This document shows positions 9,183-17,506 of a stretch of 37,186 nucleotides of DNA, piece by piece (the first letter of the stretch is position 1; every line of letters starts with the position of its first letter). The notes beneath the pieces were generated by a model. It worked only from the letters and a program-made list of their open reading frames with translations, made no database searches and was not told where the DNA came from. The translations under genes were made by a program, and so were the position numbers. This stretch comes from Bacillota bacterium (GTDB lineage: Bacteria > Bacillota > Dethiobacteria > Dethiobacterales > Dethiobacteraceae), in the NCBI GenBank assembly GCA_012522335.1, contig JAAYKP010000023.1, positions 1 through 37,186 of the forward strand, written 5' to 3'.

Positions 9183-10556
9183 ATGGTGGTTAGCAATGGA
9201 GCTGAACAGGGGGTGCTGTTGGTCAATCCGAATTGGCGGCAGCTGGAGGCACCCTTTGAACATTTAGGTTTAGGATATCTGGCTGCCTGTCTGCGTCAGG
9301 CCGGCATCCACACCACGATTCTGGATCTGCCGCTGACGGGCGGTGATCTGCAGACGGTAGTGCAGGCAGTGCAGCAGGGAAATTATGCTTTAGTTGGCTG
9401 CAGTCTCACCTTTCAGGAAAGTGCGGCGGAAACTTTAGACTTTATCACCGAACTGAAAGCAGCCACAACCGTAAAGATCGCGGTGGGTGGTATTTATCCC
9501 ACCTTTGCCGCGCGGGAAATTATGACCCTTTGTCCGGCCATAGATTTTGTGGTTAAAGGTGAGGGAGAAATAACTTTAGTGGAGCTGGCGCAGACCATCC
9601 TGAACGGCGGCTCCGTCCGGGGCGTTGCCGGCTTGGTGGGGCGCAGCGGCAGTGAACTGTGGGAGACTGAGGATCGTCCCAGTATTGACGATTTGGATCT
9701 GCTGCCTGAACCGGCCCGGGATACACTGCCGCAGGTATTGGCACAAACGGGCTATGCCTCAGTGCTTACTTCGCGTGGTTGTTATGGACGCTGTACCTTC
9801 TGCAGTGTAGGTGCTTTTTTTGCGCGTTTCGGCAGTAAATACCGCCAGCGCAGTGCCGACGCCGTCATTGCTGAACTGGAACGCCTGCAGACTGAGTACG
9901 GTGTTACTAATTTTGCTTTTATTGATGCTAATTTTATCGGCACTAAAGGGCGGGGGCAGGCACGGGCGCGTCAAATTGCGGAAACGATTATCGCCAAGGG
10001 CTGGCAGATCAAATTTAGTATTGAATGCCGCGTCAATGATGTGGAGCCGGAATTATTTGCCTTACTTAAAAAAGCCGGTTTGTGTAAAGTGTTTTTAGGC
10101 GTGGAGTCCGGCTCTCAGGCTGTATTAGATCGTTTCCAAAAAGATGTGACCGTGGCGGAGAACCTGGCCGCCCTGAAAATATTGAGTGATTTAGATATTT
10201 TTGTGGCCATGGGCTTTATAATGTTTGATGATCAGACTACTTTTGACGATTTGACGGCTAATATGCAGTTTTTACAGCAGGTCAAAACTGTAACGGGCCG
10301 GCCTTACCTGGCCAAAGTTGACCCGGCCAGTAAAGTTCTGCCTTTAGCCGGCACAAAAATTGAAGCCAGGCTGAAAGCAGAAGAGCGCTATGGCGGCAAT
10401 ACGTTAAACTTCTCATATCAAATAGCCGATCCGTTAGTGGAAAAAGTTTATCAGGTGATACGGGCGGCAGCTGCTGTGCGCCGCAGGTTCCGCAGCTTAC
10501 GCGGCCGTTCTGCTTACCATGAATTTGACTGGCAGACAGGGAAAATTAAGGATTGA
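9183..10556 (+). CDS. B12-binding-domain radical SAM protein, function unknown
   Basis: This 457-residue radical SAM enzyme has an N-terminal cobalamin-binding-like Rossmann domain, about residues 8-145 (GVLLVNPNWRQLEAPFEHLG, ILDLPL, VGCSLTF, IAVGGIYPTF, VVKGEGE). The iron-sulfur motif CYGRCTFC follows, giving Cys200, Cys204 and Cys207 as cluster ligands. The barrel continues with FAFIDANFIG and KVFLGVESGSQAVLDRFQK. The canonical DxHxxG cobalamin histidine is not evident, so B12 may bind base-off without a His ligand, as in many such enzymes, or not at all. It is 26 bases downstream of bshA and probably cotranscribed with it. The his promoter begins in its stop codon. Substrate is unknown. 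AAGGAG lies only three bases before the ATG, so the GTG at 9186 could be used instead. Confidence 0.88.
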   Translation: MVVSNGAEQGVLLVNPNWRQLEAPFEHLGLGYLAACLRQAGIHTTILDLPLTGGDLQTVVQAVQQGNYALVGCSLTFQESAAETLDFITELKAATTVKIAVGGIYPTFAAREIMTLCPAIDFVVKGEGEITLVELAQTILNGGSVRGVAGLVGRSGSELWETEDRPSIDDLDLLPEPARDTLPQVLAQTGYASVLTSRGCYGRCTFCSVGAFFARFGSKYRQRSADAVIAELERLQTEYGVTNFAFIDANFIGTKGRGQARARQIAETIIAKGWQIKFSIECRVNDVEPELFALLKKAGLCKVFLGVESGSQAVLDRFQKDVTVAENLAALKILSDLDIFVAMGFIMFDDQTTFDDLTANMQFLQQVKTVTGRPYLAKVDPASKVLPLAGTKIEARLKAEERYGGNTLNFSYQIADPLVEKVYQVIRAAAAVRRRFRSLRGRSAYHEFDWQTGKIKD

Positions 10557-10582
10557 CAGCAAAGCTTGCCCTATGTTATACT
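10553..10582 (+). promoter_or_regulatory. Sigma-A promoter of the histidine operon
   Basis: TTGACA (10553-10558) overlaps the stop codon of the radical SAM gene. TTATAC (10576-10581, 17-base spacer) or TATACT (10577-10582, 18-base spacer) forms the -10. Transcription would start near 10589, at the edge of the palindromic element that follows. Confidence 0.82.
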
Positions 10583-10590
10583 TTAGAGCA

Positions 10591-10610
10591 TTAACACGTT
10601 AACGCGTTAA
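10591..10610 (+). promoter_or_regulatory. Overlapping palindromes, candidate his operator
   Basis: TTAACACGTTAACGCGTTAA holds two 12-base inverted repeats that share four bases: TTAACACGTTAA (10591-10602, one mismatched pair) and TTAACGCGTTAA (10599-10610, perfect). It lies directly downstream of the -10, where a bound repressor would block initiation. TrpR-like HisR/YerC regulators have been proposed for his genes in Gram-positive bacteria, but I cannot confirm that this matches their site. Confidence 0.6.
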
Positions 10611-10630
10611 AGTAAACGGGGTGAGTAACG

Positions 10631-11872
10631 ATGCAGGAAAAATTAAAGCGTCTTTTAACACCGGAAGGTGTGTGGGATTTACTGCCGGATATGGCGCGAC
10701 AAAAGAGAAAGCTGGAAGAGAAAATTCAGGAATTATTCAGCCGTTGGGGATACCAGGAGGTATCCACACCGGCTTTTGAATATAGTGCCAATTTTGTCGG
10801 TGAGATGAAAGACGGTTTGGCTGAACAGCTGTATCGTCTCTGGGATGAGCGCGGCCGGACTCTGGTTCTGCGCCCTGACTTTACCATTCCGCTGGCCCGG
10901 GTAGCAGCCCTCCATTTGACGCAGGCTCCCCAACCTTTGCGGCTCTGCTACGGCGGCAGTATTTTTCGCCAGACAGCCGGCCTGCAGGGTAAGCAGCGTG
11001 AACTGACACAGGCGGGTGTGGAGCTGTTAGGCTCCCCCCATGCCGCAGCTGATGCCGAAGTAATTGCGCTGGCGGCAGCAGTCCTGCAGGCAGCAGGTTT
11101 AGAGGAATTTACTTTATGCCTTGGCCATAGTGGTTTTTTAGACAGCTTACTTTCTGCCTATCAGGTAGATTTAGCTGAGCGGGCCATCATTAAACGCCTA
11201 TTTTATCAAAGGGATTTTGTAACTCTAAAAAAGCAGGTTAACCGGCTGCCCTTGGCAGACCGGCAGAAAGAAAATATTTTACGCATTCCTACTTTACGGG
11301 GTGGCCGGGAGGTTTTGGAGGAAGCACGGGAACTTTTAACGACAGAGCAGGCTGACCGGCCGTTGGCAACACTGGCGGAGATCTGGTCAGTGTTGGAGGA
11401 TTACGGCGTTACTGCTTATCTGCAGTTAGATTTAGGCCTGGTACGTATGCTGGATTACTATACAGGCATGGTTTTTGAAGGATATACCGCCGGTCTCGGT
11501 TATGCGCTGTGCGGCGGCGGCCGCTATGACCGGCTATTGGAGCATTTTGGTCCTGCGCGGCCGGCCGTGGGCTTTGCGGTCAGTATAGATCACTTGTTGA
11601 CCCTCTTAACCCGGGAGAAAAAAATGCCGGCACTCACTCCGCCTGTTTATGTGGCATATGGCCGCGGCGGGCGGGCAGCGGCCATTGCCGCGGCACAGGC
11701 TTTACGGACCGGGCAGACACCGGCGATTTTGGCAGCGGCAGCAGCTACGGCGGCAGAAGCCCGCCGGCAGGCAGCGGTCAGGGGCGCACAGCGGCTGTTG
11801 TATTATAGCGAGGCCGGTGTTTTGGATCTTGACCTGCAAAAAGCGGCAGGGGAGGAAGAACTGGATGGATAA
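10631..11872 (+). CDS. hisZ: ATP phosphoribosyltransferase regulatory subunit
   Basis: HisZ is a histidyl-tRNA synthetase paralogue without aminoacylation function that activates short-form HisG and carries its histidine feedback response. The N-terminus PEGVWDLLPDMARQKRKLEE and motif 2-like RPDFTIPLARVAA resemble class II HisRS. The middle motif LDYYTGMVFEGYTAGLGYAL and CGGGRYDRLLEHFG are present. The anticodon-binding domain of true HisRS is replaced by a short divergent C-terminus. The 413 residues are typical. GGGGTGAG lies about six bases before the ATG. It is the first gene of the operon and overlaps hisG by eight bases. Confidence 0.93.
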   Translation: MQEKLKRLLTPEGVWDLLPDMARQKRKLEEKIQELFSRWGYQEVSTPAFEYSANFVGEMKDGLAEQLYRLWDERGRTLVLRPDFTIPLARVAALHLTQAPQPLRLCYGGSIFRQTAGLQGKQRELTQAGVELLGSPHAAADAEVIALAAAVLQAAGLEEFTLCLGHSGFLDSLLSAYQVDLAERAIIKRLFYQRDFVTLKKQVNRLPLADRQKENILRIPTLRGGREVLEEARELLTTEQADRPLATLAEIWSVLEDYGVTAYLQLDLGLVRMLDYYTGMVFEGYTAGLGYALCGGGRYDRLLEHFGPARPAVGFAVSIDHLLTLLTREKKMPALTPPVYVAYGRGGRAAAIAAAQALRTGQTPAILAAAAATAAEARRQAAVRGAQRLLYYSEAGVLDLDLQKAAGEEELDG

Positions 11873-12509
11873 AGAGTGGTTAACTATTGCTTTAGCCAAG
11901 GGCAGGATTTTGCCACCCACCCTGCAGCTTTTCACGGCAGCCGGCATTGACTGCGCCGAGCTGTCTGCAGATACGAGGAAACTGGTTTTCACCGTTGGTG
12001 CCCAGAAACTACGTTTTATACTTGGTAAACCTGCTGACATTCCCACTTATGTCGAATATGGTGCCGCCGATCTGGGGGTGGTGGGCAAAGATATACTTTT
12101 AGAGCAGGAAAAGGAACTATATGAGTTATTAGATTTGAAAATAGGCGCCTGCCGCCTTGTTGTTGCCCGCCGCCGCGGCAGCGGCGCATTTACAGGCGGC
12201 TATGTGGCGACAAAATATCCCCGTATTACGGAACGCTACTTCCAGCAGCAGGGAAAGCAGTTTGAGCTGATTAAGCTGCACGGTTCCATAGAATTGGCGC
12301 CGTTATTAAATTTAGCCGATGTGATTGTAGATTTAGTTTCCACAGGTAAAACTTTGGCGGAAAATCATTTGGAAGAGGTGGAAACAATCACCCCCATTAC
12401 TTCCCGGTTGATTGCTAATCCCGGCAGTTACCAGGTCAAGGGGGAACGGGTAATGGCCTTTACTCGGAAATTGGAGCGAGTACTGTCAGTACAGGAGGAG
12501 GTGCAGTGA
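11865..12509 (+). CDS. hisG: ATP phosphoribosyltransferase catalytic subunit, short form
   Basis: HisG joins ATP and PRPP, the first committed step of histidine synthesis. The 214-residue protein is the short form, which lacks the C-terminal regulatory domain and needs HisZ, the gene directly upstream. Motifs include the N-terminal LTIALAKGRILPPTLQLF, YVEYGAADLGVVGKD near residues 57-71, and the PRPP-loop region ADVIVDLVSTGKTLAENHL. The frame is open much further upstream, to 11649, but that part is the hisZ sequence in another frame. ATG at 11865 (overlapping the hisZ stop as ATGGATAA) follows GGGGAGG and gives the standard N-terminus. The stop overlaps the start of hisD. Confidence 0.96.
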   Translation: MDKEWLTIALAKGRILPPTLQLFTAAGIDCAELSADTRKLVFTVGAQKLRFILGKPADIPTYVEYGAADLGVVGKDILLEQEKELYELLDLKIGACRLVVARRRGSGAFTGGYVATKYPRITERYFQQQGKQFELIKLHGSIELAPLLNLADVIVDLVSTGKTLAENHLEEVETITPITSRLIANPGSYQVKGERVMAFTRKLERVLSVQEEVQ

Positions 12510-13819
12510 TGTTAAAAGAGTATACGCGTGAGACCTTTTTACAGCAGTTCAGGCGTCGTGACTTTGACGACTATCCGGAGGAGTTGGCAGCGGTGCGGCA
12601 GATCCTGGCTGCTGTCCGTGAAGCAGGTGACGAGGCAGTGCTTGCCTACACGGAACGTTTTGACCAAGCCCGCCTTACTGCTTTAGAAGTAAGTGCGGCA
12701 GAATTTGCCGCGGCAGAAGCAGCCGTGGAGCCGGAAAGCAAAGCTATTCTGCAGCAGGCCGCTGAAAATATTGCCGCCTATCATCGCCGCCAACTGCAGC
12801 AGTCTTGGGTAGAGTATGGTGCTGACGGCATTATTTTAGGACAGCGGATTACTGCCTTAGACCGTGTCGGTGCTTATGTGCCCGGAGGTGCAGCTGCTTA
12901 TCCTTCTTCTGTGCTGATGACAGTTGTTCCGGCGCGTATCGCCGGTGTGCGGGAAGTTGTGATGGTGACGCCTCCCCAGGCTGACGGCAGTGTCAATCCC
13001 TATACGCTGGTGGCGGCCGGGATTGCCGGTGTAGATGCCGTTTATAAGTGCGGCGGCGCTCAGGCTATTGCCGCGCTGGCTTATGGTACGGCCAGCATTC
13101 CGCGGGTTGACAAAATTGTCGGCCCCGGTAATTTGTATGTTACCCTGGCTAAACGGGAAGTTGCCGGCATTGTGGGCATCGATATGCTGGCCGGCCCCAG
13201 TGAAGTGGTGGTAGTAGCAGACGAAACGGCGCGGGCTGATTTTGTTGCTGCCGATCTGTTGGCACAGGCGGAACATGATCCGCTGGCCGCTGCCTATTGT
13301 GTTACCACTTCTGCCCGTTTGGCGGCAGAACTGCCGGCTGAAGTAAACCGTCAGTGTGCGGCACTGCCGCGCCGGACTGTGATCGAACAGGCACTGAGGG
13401 CACAGGGAGCTTTGGTAACGGTGGAAAATTTATCGCAAGCCCTGGAGATTGTTAATCTGCTGGCACCGGAGCATTTAGAGCTGCATCTTGCTGATCCCTG
13501 GTCTGTAATGGGCAGCATTCGCCATGCCGGTGCTATCTTTGTCGGCTCTTTTACCCCGGAATCCCTGGGGGACTACTGGGCCGGCCCCAATCATGTTTTA
13601 CCGACGGCCGGAGCCGCCCGATTTTCATCAGTTTTATCTGTAGATGATTTCTGCAAAAGAACCAGTTTACTTGCTTATTCACCGCAGGCACTGCTAAAAT
13701 GTGCGGCGGCGGTAGAAAAATTGGCCGCTGTGGAAGGGCTGGCGGCCCACGGCCAGGCTGTCACCAAAAGGAGGGAGTTTCTTGCGCAAGAGAAAGCAAA
13801 GCATCACCCGACAAACTAA
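12506..13819 (+). CDS. hisD: Histidinol dehydrogenase
   Basis: This zinc enzyme oxidises histidinol to histidine in two NAD-dependent steps, ending the pathway. Family motifs include VGAYVPGGAAAYPSSVLMT, GGAQAIAALAYGT, KIVGPGNLYVTLAKREV, DMLAGPSEVVVVAD, LLAQAEHDPLAAAYCVT (Zn-site region) and GDYWAGPNHVLPTAGAARFSS. The 437-residue length is normal. The start may be GTG at 12506 or ATG at 12509, both inside the hisG stop region and both served by AGGAGGAG at 12492-12499. The 3' end overlaps hisB by 38 bases. Confidence 0.97.
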   Translation: MMLKEYTRETFLQQFRRRDFDDYPEELAAVRQILAAVREAGDEAVLAYTERFDQARLTALEVSAAEFAAAEAAVEPESKAILQQAAENIAAYHRRQLQQSWVEYGADGIILGQRITALDRVGAYVPGGAAAYPSSVLMTVVPARIAGVREVVMVTPPQADGSVNPYTLVAAGIAGVDAVYKCGGAQAIAALAYGTASIPRVDKIVGPGNLYVTLAKREVAGIVGIDMLAGPSEVVVVADETARADFVAADLLAQAEHDPLAAAYCVTTSARLAAELPAEVNRQCAALPRRTVIEQALRAQGALVTVENLSQALEIVNLLAPEHLELHLADPWSVMGSIRHAGAIFVGSFTPESLGDYWAGPNHVLPTAGAARFSSVLSVDDFCKRTSLLAYSPQALLKCAAAVEKLAAVEGLAAHGQAVTKRREFLAQEKAKHHPTN

Positions 13820-14372
13820 AGAAACCAACATTACCCTGACCTTGGCGCTTGACGGCACAGGAACAGCCGACCTCGACTGCGGTGTGCCTTTTCTCGAACA
13901 TATGCTGACTTTATGGAGCCATCATGCCTGCTTTGACCTGCAGCTGCAGGCTACGGGGGACTGGGAAGTAGATGCGCATCATGTGGTGGAAGATGTGGGT
14001 TTAGTCTTGGGCGAGGCCTTTCGGCAGGCTTTAGGCGATAAAGCAGGCATTACCCGTTTTGCTTCTTTAGCCTTGCCTATGGATGAGGCCCTGGTTTTAG
14101 TGGCGGTAGATTTGTCCGGTCGTCCCTATTTGAGTTTTGATCTGCCTTTGCCGGCGGCGCGCCTCGGCAATTTTGAAACAGAGCTGGTGGAAGAATTTTT
14201 GCGTGCCTTTACCAGCCGGGCGCTGTGTACACTGCACGTCAAACTGTTATCCGGCCGCAACACCCATCATATTATAGAGGCGCTTTTTAAAGGATTGGGA
14301 CGGGTTTTGGGCACCGCTACCCGTTATGACGCGCGCGTGACCGGTATTCCCTCAACCAAAGGGTTGTTATAA
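13782..14372 (+). CDS. hisB: Imidazoleglycerol-phosphate dehydratase
   Basis: This manganese enzyme dehydrates imidazole glycerol phosphate to imidazole acetol phosphate. The conserved metal-binding His/Glu motifs are all visible: GVPFLEHMLTLWSHHACFDL near residues 30-49, DAHHVVEDVGLVLGEAF near 61-77, and SGRNTHHIIEALFKGLGRVL near the C-terminus. It is the monofunctional 196-residue form, without the phosphatase domain of the enterobacterial fusion. The start is TTG with a strong AAAGGAGGGA (13767-13776), inside the end of hisD. The start is supported because it gives the family N-terminus (MRKRKQSITRQTKETNI). hisH normally comes next in this operon type but is not here. Confidence 0.96.
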   Translation: MRKRKQSITRQTKETNITLTLALDGTGTADLDCGVPFLEHMLTLWSHHACFDLQLQATGDWEVDAHHVVEDVGLVLGEAFRQALGDKAGITRFASLALPMDEALVLVAVDLSGRPYLSFDLPLPAARLGNFETELVEEFLRAFTSRALCTLHVKLLSGRNTHHIIEALFKGLGRVLGTATRYDARVTGIPSTKGLL

Positions 14373-14474
14373 AACCTAGGGAATTAGCAGGATTTTTTTT
14401 CTGTTCGGGGAATATAGTAGGAGAATATGGAAGACCTCACTGGAATTTATTTTATTTGTAGGGGAGGTTGTCAC

Positions 14475-15203
14475 ATGCTGATTATTCCGGCAGTAGATAT
14501 TCGAAATGGACGCTGTGTACGCTTGGTACATGGTAACCTGGAGCGTGAAACTGTATATTATGAAGATCCGGTGGAGGCAGCACTGCACTGGGAAGCTGAA
14601 GGGGCCGAACGCCTACATGTGGTAGATTTGGACGGCGCCATGAACGGCAGGATGAAAAATATCGCCGTGATTGAAAAGATTGTCCAGGCGGTCAAAATTC
14701 CTATTCAGGTGGGAGGAGGAATACGTCAGGTACGGGAGGCAGCTGATCTGCTGGACCGTGGGGCGGCGCGCGTGATTCTGAGCACAGCAGCAGTGCAGGA
14801 GCCACAGCTGGTGGCTGAACTTTGTGCCCGTTTCCCCGGACAAATTATGGTTGGCATTGATGTCCGTGCGGGACGGGTGGCTATTCGCGGCTGGCTCGAG
14901 GAAGCTCCGCTGTCGGCCATTGATCTGGCACAACAGATGGTGCAGCTGGGCGTGCAGGAAATTATTTATACTGATATTTTGCGTGACGGTACCTTAAAGG
15001 GACCTAATGTGGCCGCGCTGGCGGAAGTAACGCAGGCGCTGCCGGTTTCGGTAATTGCTTCCGGCGGCATTGCTTCTTTACAGGATATTCTTGAACTCCT
15101 GCCGCTGCAGGCGTACGGACTGAACGGCATCATCATCGGCCAGGCCTTGTATACGGGCCGCATTACCCTGCCGGCTGCTTTAGCCATCACGGAGGGTATG
15201 TAA
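14475..15203 (+). CDS. hisA: ProFAR isomerase
   Basis: HisA is the (beta-alpha)8 barrel that isomerises the aminoaldose ProFAR to the aminoketose PRFAR. Its catalytic aspartates fall in IPAVDIRNGRCVRL (residue 8) and GIDVRAGRVAIRGW (about 130). Phosphate-binding glycines lie in VGGGIR and IASGGIAS. The 242-residue length is normal. The frame is open upstream to 14427, but ATG at 14475, seven bases after GGGGAGG (14461-14467), gives the standard MLIIPAVDI start. It is preceded by a 102-base gap, the only real gap inside the his operon, and its stop is followed immediately by the hisF start. Confidence 0.97.
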   Translation: MLIIPAVDIRNGRCVRLVHGNLERETVYYEDPVEAALHWEAEGAERLHVVDLDGAMNGRMKNIAVIEKIVQAVKIPIQVGGGIRQVREAADLLDRGAARVILSTAAVQEPQLVAELCARFPGQIMVGIDVRAGRVAIRGWLEEAPLSAIDLAQQMVQLGVQEIIYTDILRDGTLKGPNVAALAEVTQALPVSVIASGGIASLQDILELLPLQAYGLNGIIIGQALYTGRITLPAALAITEGM

Positions 15204-15983
15204 ATGGTTGCGAAACTGATTATTGCCTGTCTGGATGTTAAGGATGGCCGTGTCGTGAAGGGGACGCAGTTTATTAATTTGCGCGATGCCGGTGATCCGG
15301 TGGAGCTGGCCCGCTTTTATGACCGGGCCGGGGCAGATGAATTGGTTCTGTTAGATATCTCCGCCTCCCTGGAGGGGCGGGGCACCATGCTGGAGTTGGT
15401 GGAGCGTACGGCCGCCGCAGTGCAAATTCCCCTCACTGTTGGCGGCGGCATAAATGATCTGGCACAAATGCAGCAGCTATTTGCTGCCGGGGCAGACAAA
15501 ATCTCCCTCAATACGGCGGCTGTGCAGCAGCCTGAACTGCTGACTGCAGCTGCAGCCAGATTTGGCGGCCGGCGCCTGGTTTTGGCCATAGATGCCAAAT
15601 GGAGCGATAATTTGCAGAGTTGGGAAGTGTATACCCATGGCGGGCGTCAGCCCACAGGTAAAGCAGTTTTGCCTTGGGCAGCTGAAGCTGAAGCCCGTGG
15701 CGTGGGAGCAATCCTCCTAACCAGTATCGATGCTGACGGGGGTAAAGAGGGTTATGATCTTGCCTTAACAGCCGCCGTGGCCGAGACTGTCAGTATACCG
15801 GTCATTGCTTCCGGTGGTGCCGGCAGTAAGGAACATTTTTACGACGTTCTGACCGAGGGAAAGGCTGCAGCTGCTCTGGCTGCTTCTGTTTTCCATTATC
15901 AGAGTTTCAGTATTGCCGCAGTGAAAGCCTACCTGGCTGCGCGGGGGGTGCCGGTTAAATATGAACAAGATCCTGAAATTTGA
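15204..15983 (+). CDS. hisF: Imidazole glycerol phosphate synthase, cyclase subunit
   Basis: HisF turns PRFAR plus ammonia into imidazole glycerol phosphate and AICAR. The ammonia normally comes from the glutaminase subunit HisH. The barrel carries the catalytic aspartates in [18 protein letters not shown] (residue 11) and LVLAIDAKW (about 130). [16 protein letters not shown] and [12 protein letters not shown] are also standard. The length, 259 residues, is normal, and no sequence fused to it could replace HisH. The ATG directly abuts the hisA stop, and the end overlaps hisIE by 23 bases. Without a nearby hisH it must either use free ammonia or rely on a glutaminase encoded elsewhere. Confidence 0.97.
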   Translation: MVAKLIIACLDVKDGRVVKGTQFINLRDAGDPVELARFYDRAGADELVLLDISASLEGRGTMLELVERTAAAVQIPLTVGGGINDLAQMQQLFAAGADKISLNTAAVQQPELLTAAAARFGGRRLVLAIDAKWSDNLQSWEVYTHGGRQPTGKAVLPWAAEAEARGVGAILLTSIDADGGKEGYDLALTAAVAETVSIPVIASGGAGSKEHFYDVLTEGKAAAALAASVFHYQSFSIAAVKAYLAARGVPVKYEQDPEI

Positions 15984-16611
15984 TCAGGCAGGTTTAATCC
16001 CGGCCATTGTGCAGGATCTGCATACTGGCCGTGTTTTGATGCTGGCTTATATGAATGAGGAATCTTTAAACAAAACACTGGCCAGCGGGGAAACCTGGTT
16101 TTACAGCCGCAGCCGGCAGGAGTTATGGCATAAAGGCGCTTCCTCGGGACATACGCAGACTGTGAAACGTATTGATTATGATTGTGACGGTGACGCCTTG
16201 TTGGTGTATGTAGAACAGAAAGGCGGTGCCTGCCATACCGGCGCCACCGGCTGTTTCTACCGCACGCTGACCGGTGAGGCAGTGGCTGTCGGGCAGCAGT
16301 TTTTACCCGAACTGGAGCAGATTATTGCTGAACGTAAATTTAACCGTCCGCCGGGCTCCTATGTAAGCAAGCTCTTGAACGGTGGTTTGGACCGTATTTT
16401 AAAGAAGGTAGCCGAGGAGGCGGGGGAAGTTATTATTGCGGCCAAAAATGCAGACCGCGAGGAGTTAATCTATGAATGCGGCGATCTGCTTTTTCATCTG
16501 CTGGTGCTGTTGGCTGCACAGGAGGTAAGCCTCGGGGAGGTAATAGCAGAATTAAAACGGCGGCACCGGCCGGCAGCCGCGGAACGGGATGACGATTACC
16601 ATGAAGGTTGA
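15961..16611 (+). CDS. hisIE: Bifunctional phosphoribosyl-AMP cyclohydrolase / phosphoribosyl-ATP pyrophosphatase
   Basis: This fused enzyme carries out the second and third steps of histidine synthesis. Residues 1-110 are the HisI cyclohydrolase with its zinc/magnesium motifs, including [24 protein letters not shown] and [12 protein letters not shown]. Residues about 118-216 are the all-alpha HisE pyrophosphatase with [16 protein letters not shown] and [13 protein letters not shown]. The 216-residue total is normal for the fusion. The start lies 23 bases inside hisF. The stop lies inside the start region of the PHP gene. Confidence 0.96.
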   Translation: MNKILKFDQAGLIPAIVQDLHTGRVLMLAYMNEESLNKTLASGETWFYSRSRQELWHKGASSGHTQTVKRIDYDCDGDALLVYVEQKGGACHTGATGCFYRTLTGEAVAVGQQFLPELEQIIAERKFNRPPGSYVSKLLNGGLDRILKKVAEEAGEVIIAAKNADREELIYECGDLLFHLLVLLAAQEVSLGEVIAELKRRHRPAAAERDDDYHEG

Positions 16612-17413
16612 TTATCATCTGCATACGGCGCGCTGCGGTCATGCCGCGGGGACGATGGCGGATTATGTGGCGGCTGCCGCTGCAGGCGGTTTAAAAGAGA
16701 TTGGTTTTGCCGACCATTTCCCTTTGGAGTTGTTAGGTTACACACCGCAGGAACAGGTTAATATGGCTCCGGGAGAACTGGCGGCTTATATAGCTGAAGT
16801 ACAGTGGTGGCAGAAAAAAGCGCCGCTGCCCGTCAGACTGGGAGCAGAGGTAGATTTTCTGCCCGGACGGGAAAAAATAACGGCAGCAGTGTTAGCTGCC
16901 TACGACTTTGATTACCTGATCGGTTCAGTTCATTTTTTAGGAGACTGGGACTTTACTCACCCGGCTTATCAGGAGCGCTTTCAAGAGGTAAATATTGACC
17001 GGCTGTATGAGCAGTATTTCGCTTTAATTCAGCAGTTAGCACAAAGCAGGCTGTTTCAGGTCGTCGGACATTTAGACGTGATCAAAAAATTTGCCTACTT
17101 TCCCCGTGCGGACTGGTCACTGCTGGTGGAAGAAACTTGTCAGATTTTAAAGGCCGGCGAGATCTGTGTAGAAGTAAACACTGCAGGCTGGTACGCACCG
17201 GCAGGTGAAGTTTATCCAGGTTTGTCGCTGCTGCGCAGGTGCCGGCAGTTAGGTATTCCCGTCACTTTAGGTTCTGATGCCCACCGGCCCCAGGATGTGG
17301 GACGGGACCTGGAACGTGCCCTGCAGCTGCTGGCAGAGCTGGGTTTTCGTGAGATAGCCACCTTTGCCGGTGGACAGTGCCGTTTACAGCCGCTGGTTCT
17401 GAATCGTTCATAG
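16601..17413 (+). CDS. Histidinol-phosphatase, PHP family (HisJ/HisK type)
   Basis: This metal-dependent PHP-domain phosphatase most likely converts histidinol phosphate to histidinol, the step before HisD. It begins [15 protein letters not shown], the HxH metal motif plus the third site. [16 protein letters not shown] and the C-terminal [12 protein letters not shown] supply the remaining ligands. The length is 270 residues. The in-frame ATG at 16589 would add MTIT, but the family start matches 16601. Neither has a good ribosome site, so translation is probably coupled to hisIE, which it overlaps by 11 bases. PHP proteins also include other phosphoesterases, but the last place in a his operon makes the histidinol role likely. 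Confidence 0.88.
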   Translation: MKVDYHLHTARCGHAAGTMADYVAAAAAGGLKEIGFADHFPLELLGYTPQEQVNMAPGELAAYIAEVQWWQKKAPLPVRLGAEVDFLPGREKITAAVLAAYDFDYLIGSVHFLGDWDFTHPAYQERFQEVNIDRLYEQYFALIQQLAQSRLFQVVGHLDVIKKFAYFPRADWSLLVEETCQILKAGEICVEVNTAGWYAPAGEVYPGLSLLRRCRQLGIPVTLGSDAHRPQDVGRDLERALQLLAELGFREIATFAGGQCRLQPLVLNRS

Positions 17414-17464
17414 GTAATCTTTGCCGGCTTGGGGTGCACTGTCTGCGGCTGTTGAGCATCAATA

Positions 17465-17482
17465 TGGTATAATCATGATCAT
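17465..17482 (+). promoter_or_regulatory. Extended -10 promoter and palindrome before the Rrf2 gene
   Basis: TGGTATAAT (17465-17473) is a perfect -10 with a TG extension; no matching -35 is seen at the usual distance. The palindrome ATGATCAT (17475-17482) follows where transcription would start, and could be an autoregulatory site. Operator function is an inference. Confidence 0.55.
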
Positions 17483-17506
17483 ACAGCAAAAGGTAGGAGA
17501 TTTTGG

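Noticed and set aside
11649-11864. N-terminal extension of HisG upstream of 11865
   Set aside because: It is hisZ sequence read in another frame; the ATG at 11865 has a ribosome site and gives the family N-terminus.
14427-14474. Extended HisA start or a short leader peptide
   Set aside because: GGGGAGG and the family start MLIIPAVDI support ATG 14475; the 16 extra residues resemble nothing and have no histidine run.
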